DNA of 64,000 nt from Haladaptatus halobius (GCF_020618475.1 NZ_CP085338.1:536268-600267); one strand, 5' to 3'; numbered from the stretch's first letter, positions 45,645 through 55,627 are shown. The notes: a model not told the origin generated them from the sequence alone. Program-made: numbers and translations.

Positions 45645-47633
45645 ATGTTCGGACAGATGTCCAGTTGGCTGAAACAGCGACGGCTCGATGTCGACGCCGC
45701 TATCATCGGCTTCATCATCGCACTTTGCTTGTTCCCGCTGCGATTTTTTGCATCGCAGGTGTATATTAAAACGATCCCTATCGTCCTCGGGCTGGCCTGT
45801 GCGCTCTACCTCCTCGCGGTTCGCAACGACCGCGAGACGATGGAGATATTCCCGTCCTTCTCGCGCCCAGTGGCACAGCTCCTTCCGAGCGTTGTCTTCT
45901 TGACGACGGCGGTGATGGTCGCCGTCGCGCTCTACTCGGGAGAGCGTTCTGTTCTCTTCCACCTCCTCACGGCCATTGCGGGAACGTTCATTACGCTTCA
46001 GATACTGTTCACCGACGACGACGATTTCCTCCCGTCGCTCCTGCTCGCACAGATTCTCGTATTGGCAGTCATCGTCCGGTTCATGGCGGTGTATACCACA
46101 CCGTCGTATGTCGGCATCGACATCTGGACGCATATCACGCAATTGGCACAGGGCGTCTTTAACCAGCATTCGCTCTCGGCCATGCAGGGAGACAAGCACA
46201 TCGCCGCGCCACTGTACCACTTGCTGGTCGCATCGTCGGCGATGCTGTATGACGTGTCCATCCGTAATGCGCTCTATCTCTCCGTGGGCGTCGCAATGCC
46301 CGCGGCCATCCTGTTCGTTTATGGGGCGACGAAACTCCTCGCGCCGGCGCGGTGGGCGGTGTTTGCGGCGATGCTCTACTCGATCGGTGATTACTTCATC
46401 GAGTGGGGTATCCACCTCATCCCGACGAGCCACGGGCTGGTATTCTTCCTCGCCATCATTTATGCGCTCCTGCGTATCATGCAGTTGGAGTACAATGCGC
46501 GGGACTTCAGCCTACTCGTGCTCCTCTCCATCGCCATCATCCTAACCCACCAAGTCTCGACGTTCATCATGCTTGTCGTCCTATTTTCGGGGCTGCTCGC
46601 GCAGTTCGTTCTCAAACTCGGCTTCTTCCAGGTGACGGCTCGTAGGCCGGGCGCCTATCGGAAGATGGAGCCGGTGAACCTCGCGGGACTACTCGCGTTC
46701 GATATGGGTCTCATTACGTTCATGTGGTCGTTCACACCGTACAACGGTGATTCATTCCTCGAGACGGTGTTATCGTATCTTGCACAGACGATGAAAGAGA
46801 GTTTCGGCATTTTAAATCTCGCCAGCAAGAACCCCGAGAGTATTCCGCTTCCGAAACCGACGTTCATCGCGACCGTTGCGGAGTACATTGACACGATGGG
46901 CTTCTTGATACTGTTCGGACTGACCGTCGTTGGCTGTCTGTACGTCCTCCGGCGAAAGCGCATCTCGCACTCGGTATTCACACTGCTCTTCGCGACCGTC
47001 GTGATGACAGTGTTCACACTCGGCCTGCCGATGTTTGGCATCCGAAACTTCATCCCGCAGCGATGGTTCGCATTCCTCTATGCGCCGATGGCGATTCTCG
47101 CCGCACTTGGCGTGGGATATCTCGTCCACAACCTCGACCGGCGCATCATCGTCGCCACTCTACTCGTCGTGGCGTGCCTCTACCCAAGCGTGATGGTGAT
47201 GTCGAGTCACGGTGCTATCGACAGCCCCGTCTTCCCAAGTGAACAGGAGCGGTTGTCCTATACCGAACCCGAGATGGCCGCCGTCCACACCATCGCGAAC
47301 ATGACCGGATCGCCGGACTCCGCAAACATCTACCCGAACCAAGTGGCGAGAACGGATCACCCCTATCAGACGGTGTTTGCCAGAACAGGATCATATCCGG
47401 CGGACGCGGCCAACATCTCAGTGAAGAACAGGAAGGCCCCGGCTAAGCATCCGATCACTATCTACCGGAAATATCAGTCGACCGGCGCGCCACAGTTCCG
47501 ACTCGTCAATAAAAGCGCGAATGCTAGCGTCCCAGTTCGACGAACCGTTTCGCGCAAACAGATGTGCCGTCCCGGCCAAAGCATCCTTTATACGAACGGA
47601 GATGTCACGATGTGCGCAAACCGGTCGGTATAG
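45645..47633 (+). CDS. Large multi-spanning membrane protein (glycan locus, GT-C-like)
   Basis: 662 residues with about 13-14 hydrophobic helices up to about 510 and an extracytoplasmic C-terminal domain of about 150 residues. The loop around VYTTPSYVGIDIWTHITQ, shortly after the first helices, has the Asp where GT-C enzymes place a catalytic acid. Likely a lipid-sugar-using glycosyltransferase or polymerase of surface glycan; the family is not certain. It lies 44 bp after DUF354 in the same operon. Confidence 0.55.
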   Translation: MFGQMSSWLKQRRLDVDAAIIGFIIALCLFPLRFFASQVYIKTIPIVLGLACALYLLAVRNDRETMEIFPSFSRPVAQLLPSVVFLTTAVMVAVALYSGERSVLFHLLTAIAGTFITLQILFTDDDDFLPSLLLAQILVLAVIVRFMAVYTTPSYVGIDIWTHITQLAQGVFNQHSLSAMQGDKHIAAPLYHLLVASSAMLYDVSIRNALYLSVGVAMPAAILFVYGATKLLAPARWAVFAAMLYSIGDYFIEWGIHLIPTSHGLVFFLAIIYALLRIMQLEYNARDFSLLVLLSIAIILTHQVSTFIMLVVLFSGLLAQFVLKLGFFQVTARRPGAYRKMEPVNLAGLLAFDMGLITFMWSFTPYNGDSFLETVLSYLAQTMKESFGILNLASKNPESIPLPKPTFIATVAEYIDTMGFLILFGLTVVGCLYVLRRKRISHSVFTLLFATVVMTVFTLGLPMFGIRNFIPQRWFAFLYAPMAILAALGVGYLVHNLDRRIIVATLLVVACLYPSVMVMSSHGAIDSPVFPSEQERLSYTEPEMAAVHTIANMTGSPDSANIYPNQVARTDHPYQTVFARTGSYPADAANISVKNRKAPAKHPITIYRKYQSTGAPQFRLVNKSANASVPVRRTVSRKQMCRPGQSILYTNGDVTMCANRSV

Positions 47634-47672
47634 AAGGGAACCCTTTTCTCATGCCCCGGTAGACTTTGGGGT

Positions 47673-48590
47673 ATGCAGGGAAAGCGCGTACTCGTCACGG
47701 GCGGTGCTGGATTCATCGGATCAAATCTCGCCAACCACCTCGCCGAGGAGAATGAGGTTATCGCCATCGACGATGAGTATCTCGGAACGCCCGAGAACCT
47801 GGACGCGACCGTCGAGTTCCACGAACGGAGCGTGCTCGAAGATGACCTCCCGACGGACGTCGATGCTGTCTTTCACCTCGCGGCACTCTCCTCATACAAA
47901 ATGCACGAGGAAAACCCGACGAAAGGTGCGCGGGTGAACGTCGAGGGCTTCGTCAATACCGTCGAGCAGGCCCGCAACGACGGCTGTGACACCGTCGTCT
48001 ACGCCTCCACATCTTCAATCTACGGTAGTCGCACTGAGCCATCGCCAGAGTACATGGACGTGAAAGTCCGGACGGGCTACGAAGCGTCGAAGCTCTCCCG
48101 CGAACGCTATGGCGAGTACTTCGCCAATCACTACGATATGAACGTGGCCGGAATGCGATTTTTCTCAGTATATCAAGGCTACGGTGGTGCAGAAGAGCAT
48201 AAAGGAGAGTTCGCCAATATCATTGCACAATTCGCCGACGACATCGCCAACGGTCAGTCGCCGGAGATCTACGGTGACGGGAGCCAAACCCGCGATTTCA
48301 CACACGTTTCCGACATCGTTCGCGGACTCGAACTTGCTGCGGAGAACGAATTGACGGGCATCTACAACCTCGGCACCGGCACAAGCTACGATTTCAACAC
48401 AGTCGTCGAGTACATCAACCGTGAACTCGGCACGGACGTGGAACCCGTGTACGTCGAGAATCCCATCCCCGAGGACGTCTACGTTCACGACACGAAAGCC
48501 GATGTGACGAAGTTCAAAAAGGCCGCCGGATGGAAACCGAAGATGAGTTTCAAAGAGGGCGTCCGACAAGTCTGCGAGCAGTACCAGTAG
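47673..48590 (+). CDS. NAD-dependent sugar-nucleotide epimerase/dehydratase (extended SDR)
   Basis: 305 residues. N-terminal GGAGFIGSN nucleotide motif, central TSSIYG (catalytic Ser/Thr region) and the YEASK (YxxxK) pair near 136-140 are intact; GDGSQTRDFTHVSD is the sugar-binding segment typical of GalE/WbpP-like epimerases. Probably interconverts UDP-sugars for the surface glycan. The last gene of the operon; a TnpB relic begins one base after the stop. Confidence 0.85.
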   Translation: MQGKRVLVTGGAGFIGSNLANHLAEENEVIAIDDEYLGTPENLDATVEFHERSVLEDDLPTDVDAVFHLAALSSYKMHEENPTKGARVNVEGFVNTVEQARNDGCDTVVYASTSSIYGSRTEPSPEYMDVKVRTGYEASKLSRERYGEYFANHYDMNVAGMRFFSVYQGYGGAEEHKGEFANIIAQFADDIANGQSPEIYGDGSQTRDFTHVSDIVRGLELAAENELTGIYNLGTGTSYDFNTVVEYINRELGTDVEPVYVENPIPEDVYVHDTKADVTKFKKAAGWKPKMSFKEGVRQVCEQYQ

Positions 48591-49230
48591 ATAAACTCTC
48601 CTACCATACGCGCTTCACGCGTTGAGGTGGGGCTTCTTGTTTCAACGACGTGCTTTGCAATCACAATGTCCGTCGGGAGCACGGTCTCAACAGGCATTGA
48701 ATTGGGGTGAACCTCTCCTACTTTCGTAAGTTCACGAGAAAGGATGTTCTATGCCGCGTTCGCGTCTCTATCTGCTTCAAATCCGCACGACGGACACGAG
48801 TTCCCGAACCCAGGGCGTTCTTAGTTGAAACGCCGCAGGACGCACACTCTTTGGTCGTCCCAGCAGGGTCAACCGCGACGAAGTGCGTCCCTTCGCGCTC
48901 GCACTTGTATTCGAGCATCCGGAGGAATATTCCTCGTGCTGCTTCGGCCCGGTTCCGCGAGTTGCCGAGAAGTTCGTCTAACTCTTTCGCATCCAAGTCC
49001 TCGACAGCCACAAGGTCATACTCGTAAGCGTAGTAGTTCGACAATTTGTGGAGAAAATCCTGCCGTTTTTGCTTCAGATCTGCGTGTCGGCGGACAACCC
49101 TCTTGCACTGTTTCTCCGATTAGCCGACCCGTGTTCCTTCCGAGAAAGATTGCACTGTGCGTGTTCCAACGCACTGTCGCCGGACTATTTTGCGGTTCCG
49201 TCGAGGATTTCGTGTCCCTCGATTAGGGAT
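48591..49230 (-). pseudogene. tnpB relic with right end (IS1341-type)
   Basis: Reading on the minus strand, pieces of TnpB appear in several frames: EHAQCNLSRKEHGSA near 49140, LSNYYAYEYDLVAVEDLDAK at about 49040-48975, then the first half of the zinc finger (CASCGV). After a frameshift near 48815 come CPSCGFEADRDANAA, a stop and NILSR. The tail and right-end hairpin (ACAAGAAGCCCCACCTC...) run into the epimerase stop codon. N-terminal half lost. Same subfamily as the 40-41 kb element. Confidence 0.75.
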
Positions 49231-49247
49231 TAATGCCTGAAAAGCAG

Positions 49248-50207
49248 TTAAACAATCCGAGTTTGCGCGCCGATGAGTGCGCCGGCCAAATCCATGTTCT
49301 CGATGTGCGTCTCCTCGTCGATTATCGAATCACGTACGTCGCAGTCCTGCACCGTCGCGTCCGAGAAGATGATCGCGTTGTTGAGACTGGCGTTGACGAG
49401 TTTCGCGCCGTCCATCACATGAACATTCTCGCCGACGGTCGCGTTCTCCAACGTGGCCGACTCGGCGATATATGACTCACCGTCGAGGTACCACGCGACG
49501 GCATCGAGGTAACTCTCGGGCGTGCCGATGTCGAACCACGCCTCCTCGAACGTGTAGGCGCACACCGATTCTTGGTTTTGCAACCACTGGACGAACCAAC
49601 CGGGTTCGTCGGGGTTGTTGCCGTCTTCGAGGTACCGTTCGAGCGCCGGGAGGTTCTCCCGGGTGAAGGCGTAGCAGGCGATGGAGACGAGCGTGGACTT
49701 GGGGTCGACGGGCTTCTCCTGGAAGTCCACCACCCGGTCGCCGTCGAGTTCGACCAACCCGTAGGATTTTGCCAGCTCTCGGCTCCCCACGTCGTAGGCG
49801 GCGAGACACGGGGAGCCTTTCGTTTCGAAGAAGTCGACGAAGTCGCCCACGTCGAAGCTGATGAGGTTGTCGCCGGCGATGACGACGAGGTCGTCGTCGA
49901 CGTTCTCACGGTCGACGAGTTGGGCGAGTGCGCCGACGACGCCGAACTTCTCGTCTTCTTCGACCGTCTCTTCGACGCTCAACTGGGGTTTCTCGAATCT
50001 GCTGTCGTCGAGATAAGTACGGAAATTGTCTGCGAAGCGTTCGTTGGTGCTGACGTAGACGGTGTCGATGCGGTCGTCGGCTTCCAAATCGGCGAAGATG
50101 CGGTCGATGACCGTGGTCTCGCCGATCGGTAAGAACATCTTGGGTTGATGTTTCGTAATTGGCCACAGGCGCGTTGCGTATCCGCCAGCTAGAACAACAG
50201 CCTCCAT
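49248..50207 (-). CDS. Sugar nucleotidyltransferase with partial left-handed beta-helix
   Basis: 319 residues from the ATG at 50207, so that the protein starts at MEAVVLAGGYATRLWPITK, the nucleotide-binding signature (GGxxTRLxPxTxxxPK); an upstream in-frame start adds 16 unlikely residues. The DNLISFDVGDF segment holds the metal-binding Asp, and VDFQEKPV is the usual sugar-side motif. From about 245 hexapeptide-type turns (ATLENATVGENVHV) form a short beta-helix, as in archaeal GlmU/RmlA-like enzymes. It makes an NDP-sugar from NTP and a sugar-1-P; the sugar is not determined. Confidence 0.87.
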   Translation of the reverse strand: MEAVVLAGGYATRLWPITKHQPKMFLPIGETTVIDRIFADLEADDRIDTVYVSTNERFADNFRTYLDDSRFEKPQLSVEETVEEDEKFGVVGALAQLVDRENVDDDLVVIAGDNLISFDVGDFVDFFETKGSPCLAAYDVGSRELAKSYGLVELDGDRVVDFQEKPVDPKSTLVSIACYAFTRENLPALERYLEDGNNPDEPGWFVQWLQNQESVCAYTFEEAWFDIGTPESYLDAVAWYLDGESYIAESATLENATVGENVHVMDGAKLVNASLNNAIIFSDATVQDCDVRDSIIDEETHIENMDLAGALIGAQTRIV

Positions 50208-50329
50208 AGTTCCCAATCTGGTTTCCGCGTCCTTCATTATGAAGTGTTTAATCACCTCGAGACAAAACTAGCATGTTACTTTCTCACACTATCGATCTCA
50301 CCGGTTGTGACTACCGGCACCGTTCTCTT

Positions 50330-50896
50330 CTACTGCTCTCGCCAGTTTGGTGTCGGCAGTCCTGGCATCCCGTCGGACAGCCAGAGGACGAACACGACGA
50401 ACAGGAGAACGACCTCGAACACGACGAGCGGATGCCATCCGGCTTCGTCTAGCATGTGGAGATATTGGAAGAAATATAGCAGGAATCGGCCAACAAGACC
50501 GTGATGCTGTTCGTACGCCGGGAGCTGGACGACTGGCCACAGCACAACCTCTGGCTTTAATCCTTCTCCCATAACGACTGGATAGACGATATCACCGATG
50601 AGATGGGAGGCGTAGCCGACTCCAAACGCGGCGGCGTATCGAAGGCAATGTCGCCACCATGCAAGTACGGTGGTGATTGCCAGTAAAACGGAAGCGACAA
50701 AAATGGAATGAGCAATAGAGTATCCCGCCGGAAACAGCTCAAACGACCACGACAGCGGCTTGTCAACAAGGTCGGGTAAGAGGGTAGCGAACCCGAGGAC
50801 AAACACTTCCTTCGTCCCCGGCGACGTTCGCCGCATGAGATTTACCGATAGAGAGTAACATAGATACCCGAACGCGATATGTTCCCACGGCCACAT
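50330..50896 (-). CDS. YdjM-type membrane-bound metal-dependent hydrolase family protein
   Basis: 188 residues, about 4-5 membrane helices. Starts MWPWEHIAFGYLCYS and contains LLPDLVDKPL, AHSIF and HLIGD, the conserved acidic/His residues of the YdjM (PF04307-like) family. The reaction is unknown for most members. Its ATG overlaps the stop of the upstream DUF1616 gene by one base (TAATG), so the two are coupled. Confidence 0.8.
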   Translation of the reverse strand: MWPWEHIAFGYLCYSLSVNLMRRTSPGTKEVFVLGFATLLPDLVDKPLSWSFELFPAGYSIAHSIFVASVLLAITTVLAWWRHCLRYAAAFGVGYASHLIGDIVYPVVMGEGLKPEVVLWPVVQLPAYEQHHGLVGRFLLYFFQYLHMLDEAGWHPLVVFEVVLLFVVFVLWLSDGMPGLPTPNWREQ

Positions 50897-52194
50897 TATT
50901 TGTGGTCGTTCAGGTGGCTCTGATCGCGGTCGAGAAATCCATCGTCGGTCGTTGTTGTACGACCAGATTGGGTTGTCGTTCCGAAGCCAGCGGCCGTATT
51001 ATTGGATTGGGTTGTCGTTCCAAAACCCGTAGTCGTGGTTGTCGTTTGTGTCGTCCCTGTCGTAGCGGTGGTTGAGGTCGTCGTCCCCAACGGTGTCGTG
51101 TTTGTCGTAGTAGTCGTGGTAGCCGTGGTTGATGCAGTTGTCGTGGTTGAAGCAGGCGTCGTGGTCGAAGCAGCTGTTGTGGTAGTCTGGGGCCGTTCGG
51201 TCGTCTCTCCACCGTTGTTTGACCCTTGTTCTTCGCCCTTGGATGTACGGCTTTGGGTTGGGGCGTTCTGGGTGGACAGCCACAGTCGGGCTCTGTGATA
51301 CGGCTCGCCGGACGGATTACCCTTATAGAGCCGGAGTTGGAGCCGGACGTTATCACCAGAAAGGGAGGGGTCGCCGGTGAGCGTCACCTGCTTCGTCTGC
51401 CCCTCATTAACCGGTACTTGCTTCTCGGCGAACCTGGCCTGTTCCACGACATTCCCATTCTCGACGCGTTGTAGGACGGCGACTACGGTATACTGTACGC
51501 GCTCACCCTCATGGTTGCCGACGTTCACAGTCACGCCCTCTCCACTGAGGTCAGTCTGGTAGAGTGTGTTCGTGTCACTGTTGACGTTCTTCGTATCCAC
51601 ATAGAACTCCGTAAACTGCTCTCCCTGCGGCGGGTTAAAGACTGCAAAGCCGACGCTGGACGCGACAAGCAGGAAGCTAATGACAATACCGACATTCAAC
51701 ATAGCTGTCATTCCATTATCGCTTCGCCGTTTCGTTGAACCGAACAGTAGTCTTGGGATCCCGGGCGAGTACCGACGCTCTGCGGGGACACGTATCCGCC
51801 GCACCAGCGCAACTATTGTAAAAATCCCGGTGAAGCTGACAATGCCGATCAGAATCGGGCTCAGTGTCACGCCCCACGGTGTGAAGTTGGCCACTGCCGC
51901 GATCATTGGAACGATGGCAACGCTCAGTGCGACGGCGAGCCCAATCCGTTCAGAGCCGCCAAGTGCGTATGTCGCGTTGCTATCGTCGGTTCCAAACCGT
52001 CGTTCCCTGTCTTCACCGCCGCCAGGAAACATTGCTGAGATAAGAACGTAGCCTGGTAAGAAGACGACAAGTGGAAGCATGAGTGCGACGCGTGCTCGTC
52101 CACCAAGACCAATGTACGCCGCAAATCCTCCAATAATGGTCAGCGCGAGCGCCACTACGAGGTCTACAAACCACCAGCGGCTATTCGTACTCAT
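50896..52194 (-). CDS. DUF1616 membrane protein with Thr-rich C-terminal tail
   Basis: 432 residues. Four membrane helices in the first 180 residues carry the DUF1616 signature (LPLVVFLPGYVLISAMFPGG, GSERIGLAVALSV). An outside beta-rich domain (about 180-310) follows, then a 100-residue Thr-rich tail (about 315-415) ending TDDGFLDRDQ. Tails like this in surface proteins are often O-glycosylated. The flippase of this locus ends in a similar tail. GTATAATAAA (52221-52230) precedes the ATG by about 32 bp. Confidence 0.8.
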   Translation of the reverse strand: MSTNSRWWFVDLVVALALTIIGGFAAYIGLGGRARVALMLPLVVFLPGYVLISAMFPGGGEDRERRFGTDDSNATYALGGSERIGLAVALSVAIVPMIAAVANFTPWGVTLSPILIGIVSFTGIFTIVALVRRIRVPAERRYSPGIPRLLFGSTKRRSDNGMTAMLNVGIVISFLLVASSVGFAVFNPPQGEQFTEFYVDTKNVNSDTNTLYQTDLSGEGVTVNVGNHEGERVQYTVVAVLQRVENGNVVEQARFAEKQVPVNEGQTKQVTLTGDPSLSGDNVRLQLRLYKGNPSGEPYHRARLWLSTQNAPTQSRTSKGEEQGSNNGGETTERPQTTTTAASTTTPASTTTTASTTATTTTTTNTTPLGTTTSTTATTGTTQTTTTTTGFGTTTQSNNTAAGFGTTTQSGRTTTTDDGFLDRDQSHLNDHK

Positions 52195-52220
52195 TGTGAT
52201 TAGAGTGGTGTGGTGGAGGT

Positions 52221-52230
52221 TTTATTATAC
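52221..52230 (-). promoter_or_regulatory. TATA box of the DUF1616-YdjM pair
   Basis: GTATAATAAA on the minus strand, centred about 32 bp before the ATG at 52194; same core as the dehydrogenase and flippase promoters. Confidence 0.5.
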
Positions 52231-52239
52231 GGGCCCTAA

Positions 52240-53958
52240 TCAATTCTCTGACCGCATCTCGTCGGCGCGGCGCGCTTCTGCAGGCATGTAGAGGACGTCT
52301 GTTGGGTTGACCGCCGTCTCGGAGCATTGGGCAACCCAGCCGACCATGTCGTTGATACGGAGCTTGTGTCGCGAGGGTAGCTCGTGAATCGCTTCATGCT
52401 CTGGAAACAGGCGCTGGTCGAGATTGTATCGGTCGTACACCTGCTGGCGGTCGGGCCATGCCGACTCGAATTTCCGGATGAACGGCAATTTTCGGCGTGC
52501 GAATCGTTCCATCTCTGATAATAACGTCGAGGTATAGGGACGATCTGGCGGTCGGTGGCGGAACAGATCCGTATCTAACTGCCTGATTGCGCGGATGAAT
52601 GTCGCCGTCGTCCGATACTCAGGAGGTGTCTGGAGATGCCACTCCAATAGCTCCGTATCCGCCGCAATGAATGATTCGAGATAATTATCCGCCAGGTGAG
52701 TGCGGAACGGGATAGTCGGTTGATTACTGATACTGAACAGCGAGAGAGCATTCTGTACAGCGTCGGTGCGATTCCAGCATCGCTCGAATTCAGTAGCGAT
52801 CGCTTCGCTGACGAATGCTTCCGCTGCGTTCGGATCAGTGGTGTACTGCTCAGCAACTTTTCGGCTCTCGTTTGGTAAGTAGCCGAAGTTGTCGAACGAC
52901 GCTTCGACAGGATCAGGATCGTCTTCCAATTGTTTTAACGGGACATCTTTCCCGAATAGCTTGAGTTCACTTCGCTTCTGCCCGAACCCGCGCAGGAGTG
53001 TATCGAAGAGAAGTCCATGGTACATCGTGTCCACCTCAATCTCGTTATTGTAACCTGCGTGGTGGATGTGGATGGACTCCTTGATCCCATTTGTATCTCG
53101 AACCTTCTGCTCGCCGGGCATGATGTAGCGGTCATTCGTCACCAGCGTCGTGTGGTCGACGCCGTACTGCTTCGCCAAGCGCCGGGCGACTTTTACCTCC
53201 TGTGCATCAGGCATCCCGACTGTGTAGCAGTGTTCTATCTCAGGGAATTGTGACAATAGCGTTCGCGAATCGTAGCCTGCGGACAGGAGTAGTCCCTTTT
53301 TTCCCGGCTGGCGTGAGCGCCGCCAAATCGCTCGCCTCATCCGATCAGCAAGCTCGCTTGCGTAGTCCATCTCCTGCTCATCGTAGATGAATCGGTCAAG
53401 TTCGCCCGCTTCAGTGGCCGTCAGATAGCCATCAAATGGGGTACGATGGAGTTCGTGGAACAGCGTCTTGTTCCCGAGGACGACACCCATGTGAAGGAAT
53501 TCGCCGACGGACTGGCGGCGCATCGTTGAGTTGTCAATGGTTCGTGCGACTTCTGCTGCGTCCGACCCGAACACGCGGACGCCAGGTTCGTCCGTGTAGA
53601 AACACTCCCATGAACGAATGGGATCGGTGAGAACGACCGCATCACCCTCGTGCTCAATAAACGCGAGGTAAGAGCCATTTAGCGGCCGCACCGCATCTTT
53701 CCCTTTCTCTGCGTATTGTTCGAGTAACCATCGGGCTGGCTCCGACCAGCCACGCTTATTCGGATACGCTTCTCCCCAGATGATGCACGACCCAAGGTCT
53801 CCTGAGTAGGAGGCGCTTCGTCCTGGGATTCCGAGCCCGGTATCTCGAATCCCAACGGTTGCTACATCGCTGGTCACGATGACATCGAACTCCCGCTCGA
53901 CGCGGAACCGTTCGAACTCGTCTCGGTCACCAAAGACGCCGAATATTTCTTTGTTCAT
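52240..53958 (-). CDS. Asparagine-synthase-like protein lacking the glutaminase nucleophile
   Basis: 572 residues. The N-terminal part has the class II amidotransferase fold but begins MNKEIFG, without Cys at position 2, so glutamine cannot be used as nitrogen donor by the usual chemistry. The synthetase half has the ATP-binding PP-loop SAGYDSRTLLS (about 222-232) in place of the common SGGxDS. Such proteins in glycan loci are thought to amidate uronic acids or carboxylates; here the dehydrogenase would supply a uronate. That role is inference. Confidence 0.75.
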   Translation of the reverse strand: MNKEIFGVFGDRDEFERFRVEREFDVIVTSDVATVGIRDTGLGIPGRSASYSGDLGSCIIWGEAYPNKRGWSEPARWLLEQYAEKGKDAVRPLNGSYLAFIEHEGDAVVLTDPIRSWECFYTDEPGVRVFGSDAAEVARTIDNSTMRRQSVGEFLHMGVVLGNKTLFHELHRTPFDGYLTATEAGELDRFIYDEQEMDYASELADRMRRAIWRRSRQPGKKGLLLSAGYDSRTLLSQFPEIEHCYTVGMPDAQEVKVARRLAKQYGVDHTTLVTNDRYIMPGEQKVRDTNGIKESIHIHHAGYNNEIEVDTMYHGLLFDTLLRGFGQKRSELKLFGKDVPLKQLEDDPDPVEASFDNFGYLPNESRKVAEQYTTDPNAAEAFVSEAIATEFERCWNRTDAVQNALSLFSISNQPTIPFRTHLADNYLESFIAADTELLEWHLQTPPEYRTTATFIRAIRQLDTDLFRHRPPDRPYTSTLLSEMERFARRKLPFIRKFESAWPDRQQVYDRYNLDQRLFPEHEAIHELPSRHKLRINDMVGWVAQCSETAVNPTDVLYMPAEARRADEMRSEN

Positions 53959-54119
53959 CGTTCTACCTCGTCAGTTCTCTCATTCGGTTATCGTCCCGTG
54001 TCACGGTGAACGATCGTCCGTTGTCTCCATCTTCTTCTCGCACTCGTGTCACGGTTAGCTCTAATTCTCCTATAGTGTCTCAGGTGGTTAACTATACACA
54101 GTATAACATCAGGAAGATT
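53959..54119. other. Short spacer, no gene seen
   Basis: Nothing recognised between the asparagine-synthase-like gene and the flippase relic. Confidence 0.3.
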
Positions 54120-54600
54120 GTGATTAGGAAGGACTAAAACATTTCTTGCTTTCCAACAATATCGACGATAGTTCCGAAAATATCCTGGATATTGTAGTGC
54201 TTCGTGTCTCCATCAAGAGGATGACTCCGCCGTAGGTGACGAGACCGGTGGTGACTAAGAGGGCAATTTTTGGAATCTCGCCGATAGGCACATTTGTCCT
54301 GACGAACAGTGCCACGACTACATTATACCACTGGCGATGAGTGGATATACCGAGGAAACAGCAATAACTATCGTCGACCATACCCCGAGATACGTTGAGA
54401 TAGGCGTCGAGAACAAAAGACCATTGCCAACGATGATTGCCCAGCGACGACGGCCTTTGGCATCGTCACTGGGTACATGGTCAGGGCGATGATTACGAAC
54501 TTCCCAACTTGGATCTTTGTGGCGGTGTCAGGTTTCCCGACTGCCTGAAACAGTGTTAGACGTACTGGTGGAGGCCAAGTGCCGTCGTCCTAAGTAACAA
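54120..54600 (-). pseudogene. Polysaccharide flippase C-terminal relic
   Basis: On the minus strand, LFQAVGKPDTATKIQVGKFV followed by IIALTMYPVTMPKAVVAG is the typical last-third motif of O-antigen/exopolysaccharide flippases. After frameshifts, VPIGEIPKIALLVTTGLVTY and ISRIFSEL continue the C-terminus. No start or N-terminal half. It is probably a remnant of an earlier flippase replaced by the intact one at 60.4-62.6 kb. Confidence 0.5.
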
Positions 54601-54788
54601 ACTAACGAACAATTCTGAATATATAGTATTACCAATCAAAAGCGGCTGATCCGTCAATACCATGGTTTATCTCTCTCACACCATGCACGAGTACAGTAGT
54701 TCCTATCCACACATGTCGAATTTGATAACATCATTATGATCCTGCTAAGCGGATCTCGCCCACTCGTCCACAAGCAGTTATCCGTGCC
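54601..54788. other. Spacer before the first FkbM gene
   Basis: No gene. It ends in the TATA element of the FkbM gene. Confidence 0.3.
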
Positions 54789-54798
54789 ATATATTTAT
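54789..54798 (+). promoter_or_regulatory. TATA box of the first FkbM methyltransferase gene
   Basis: ATATATTTAT centred about 27 bp before the ATG at 54821, fitting leaderless transcription from that codon. Confidence 0.5.
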
Positions 54799-54820
54799 GC
54801 TTGCTCTCCGTTGTTTTCGT

Positions 54821-55627
54821 ATGCCGAATCTGGAGCGACAGGCTGCCCGAAGTCGCTTATGGAGTTTCTGCAAACAGACTGGGATTGCACCGGTGCTCGC
54901 CACGCTCTATTGGCATGTCAAACTCGCACTTCATCTTTGGTCTGCGTCAGTGTCTATTGGCGATTACACGGTTGAGTTCGCGGCGGATACTCGAACTGAG
55001 TACCAGCGTGCTACCTCACTGATCGGTGAACGAGAAGTCGTAAAGTCGCTACTTACGGACGTTCGTGAGTCAGACGTGGTATACGATATCGGCGCGAACA
55101 TTGGTACTCACACCTGTTTTGTCGGAAAAGGCCTTCGAGAAGGGATAGTCGTTGCCTTCGAGCCAATGCCGACAAACGCGGCCCATCTTAGACACAATCT
55201 CTCTATGAACGTCCCGACCGGTCGATGGGTCGTGGCCGAATTCGCTCTTTCCAATGAGGATGGATACGGCACGCTCGCCGTCGAGGGCCAGCGCTATGGT
55301 GAGGGAAGACATGCACTCTCTTCAAACGGTGAGCTTGATATTGAGATTTGCCGAGGGGAGACGCTGGTCGAATCAGGACGCTACCCTGCACCGAATATCC
55401 TTAAAATCGACGTCGAAGGTGCGGAACTCAAGGTACTCCAAGGATTCGGTGATATCCTCTCCGAAGTTCGAGTCGTGTATGCGGAGCTCCACCATGACCT
55501 GAGTGCAGCGTACGGAACGTCAACTGAGGAAATTGAGGAATATCTTTGCGACCATGGGTTCGACGTCAAGCGACTCAATGAGCGATCTGACGCCTATCAC
55601 ATTCGCGCTACTCGGTCACAGGGCTAA
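54821..55627 (+). CDS. FkbM-family SAM-dependent methyltransferase
   Basis: 268 residues from the ATG at 54821 (MPNLERQAARSRLW), preferred to an upstream ATG at 54797 because the TATA box overlaps that one. SAM motif DIGANIGTHTCFVG near 89-102, AFEPMPTNAAHLRHN, and KIDVEGAELKVLQGF near 195 are the FkbM hallmarks. FkbM enzymes O-methylate sugars or polyketides; in this locus a sugar hydroxyl is likely. A second, diverged FkbM gene lies at 59050-59862. Confidence 0.85.
   Translation: MPNLERQAARSRLWSFCKQTGIAPVLATLYWHVKLALHLWSASVSIGDYTVEFAADTRTEYQRATSLIGEREVVKSLLTDVRESDVVYDIGANIGTHTCFVGKGLREGIVVAFEPMPTNAAHLRHNLSMNVPTGRWVVAEFALSNEDGYGTLAVEGQRYGEGRHALSSNGELDIEICRGETLVESGRYPAPNILKIDVEGAELKVLQGFGDILSEVRVVYAELHHDLSAAYGTSTEEIEEYLCDHGFDVKRLNERSDAYHIRATRSQG

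Noticed and set aside
45597..46433. 278-codon minus-strand ORF
   Set aside because: Antisense to the large membrane protein; composition (Arg/Glu/His-rich) is typical of shadow frames in GC-rich genes.
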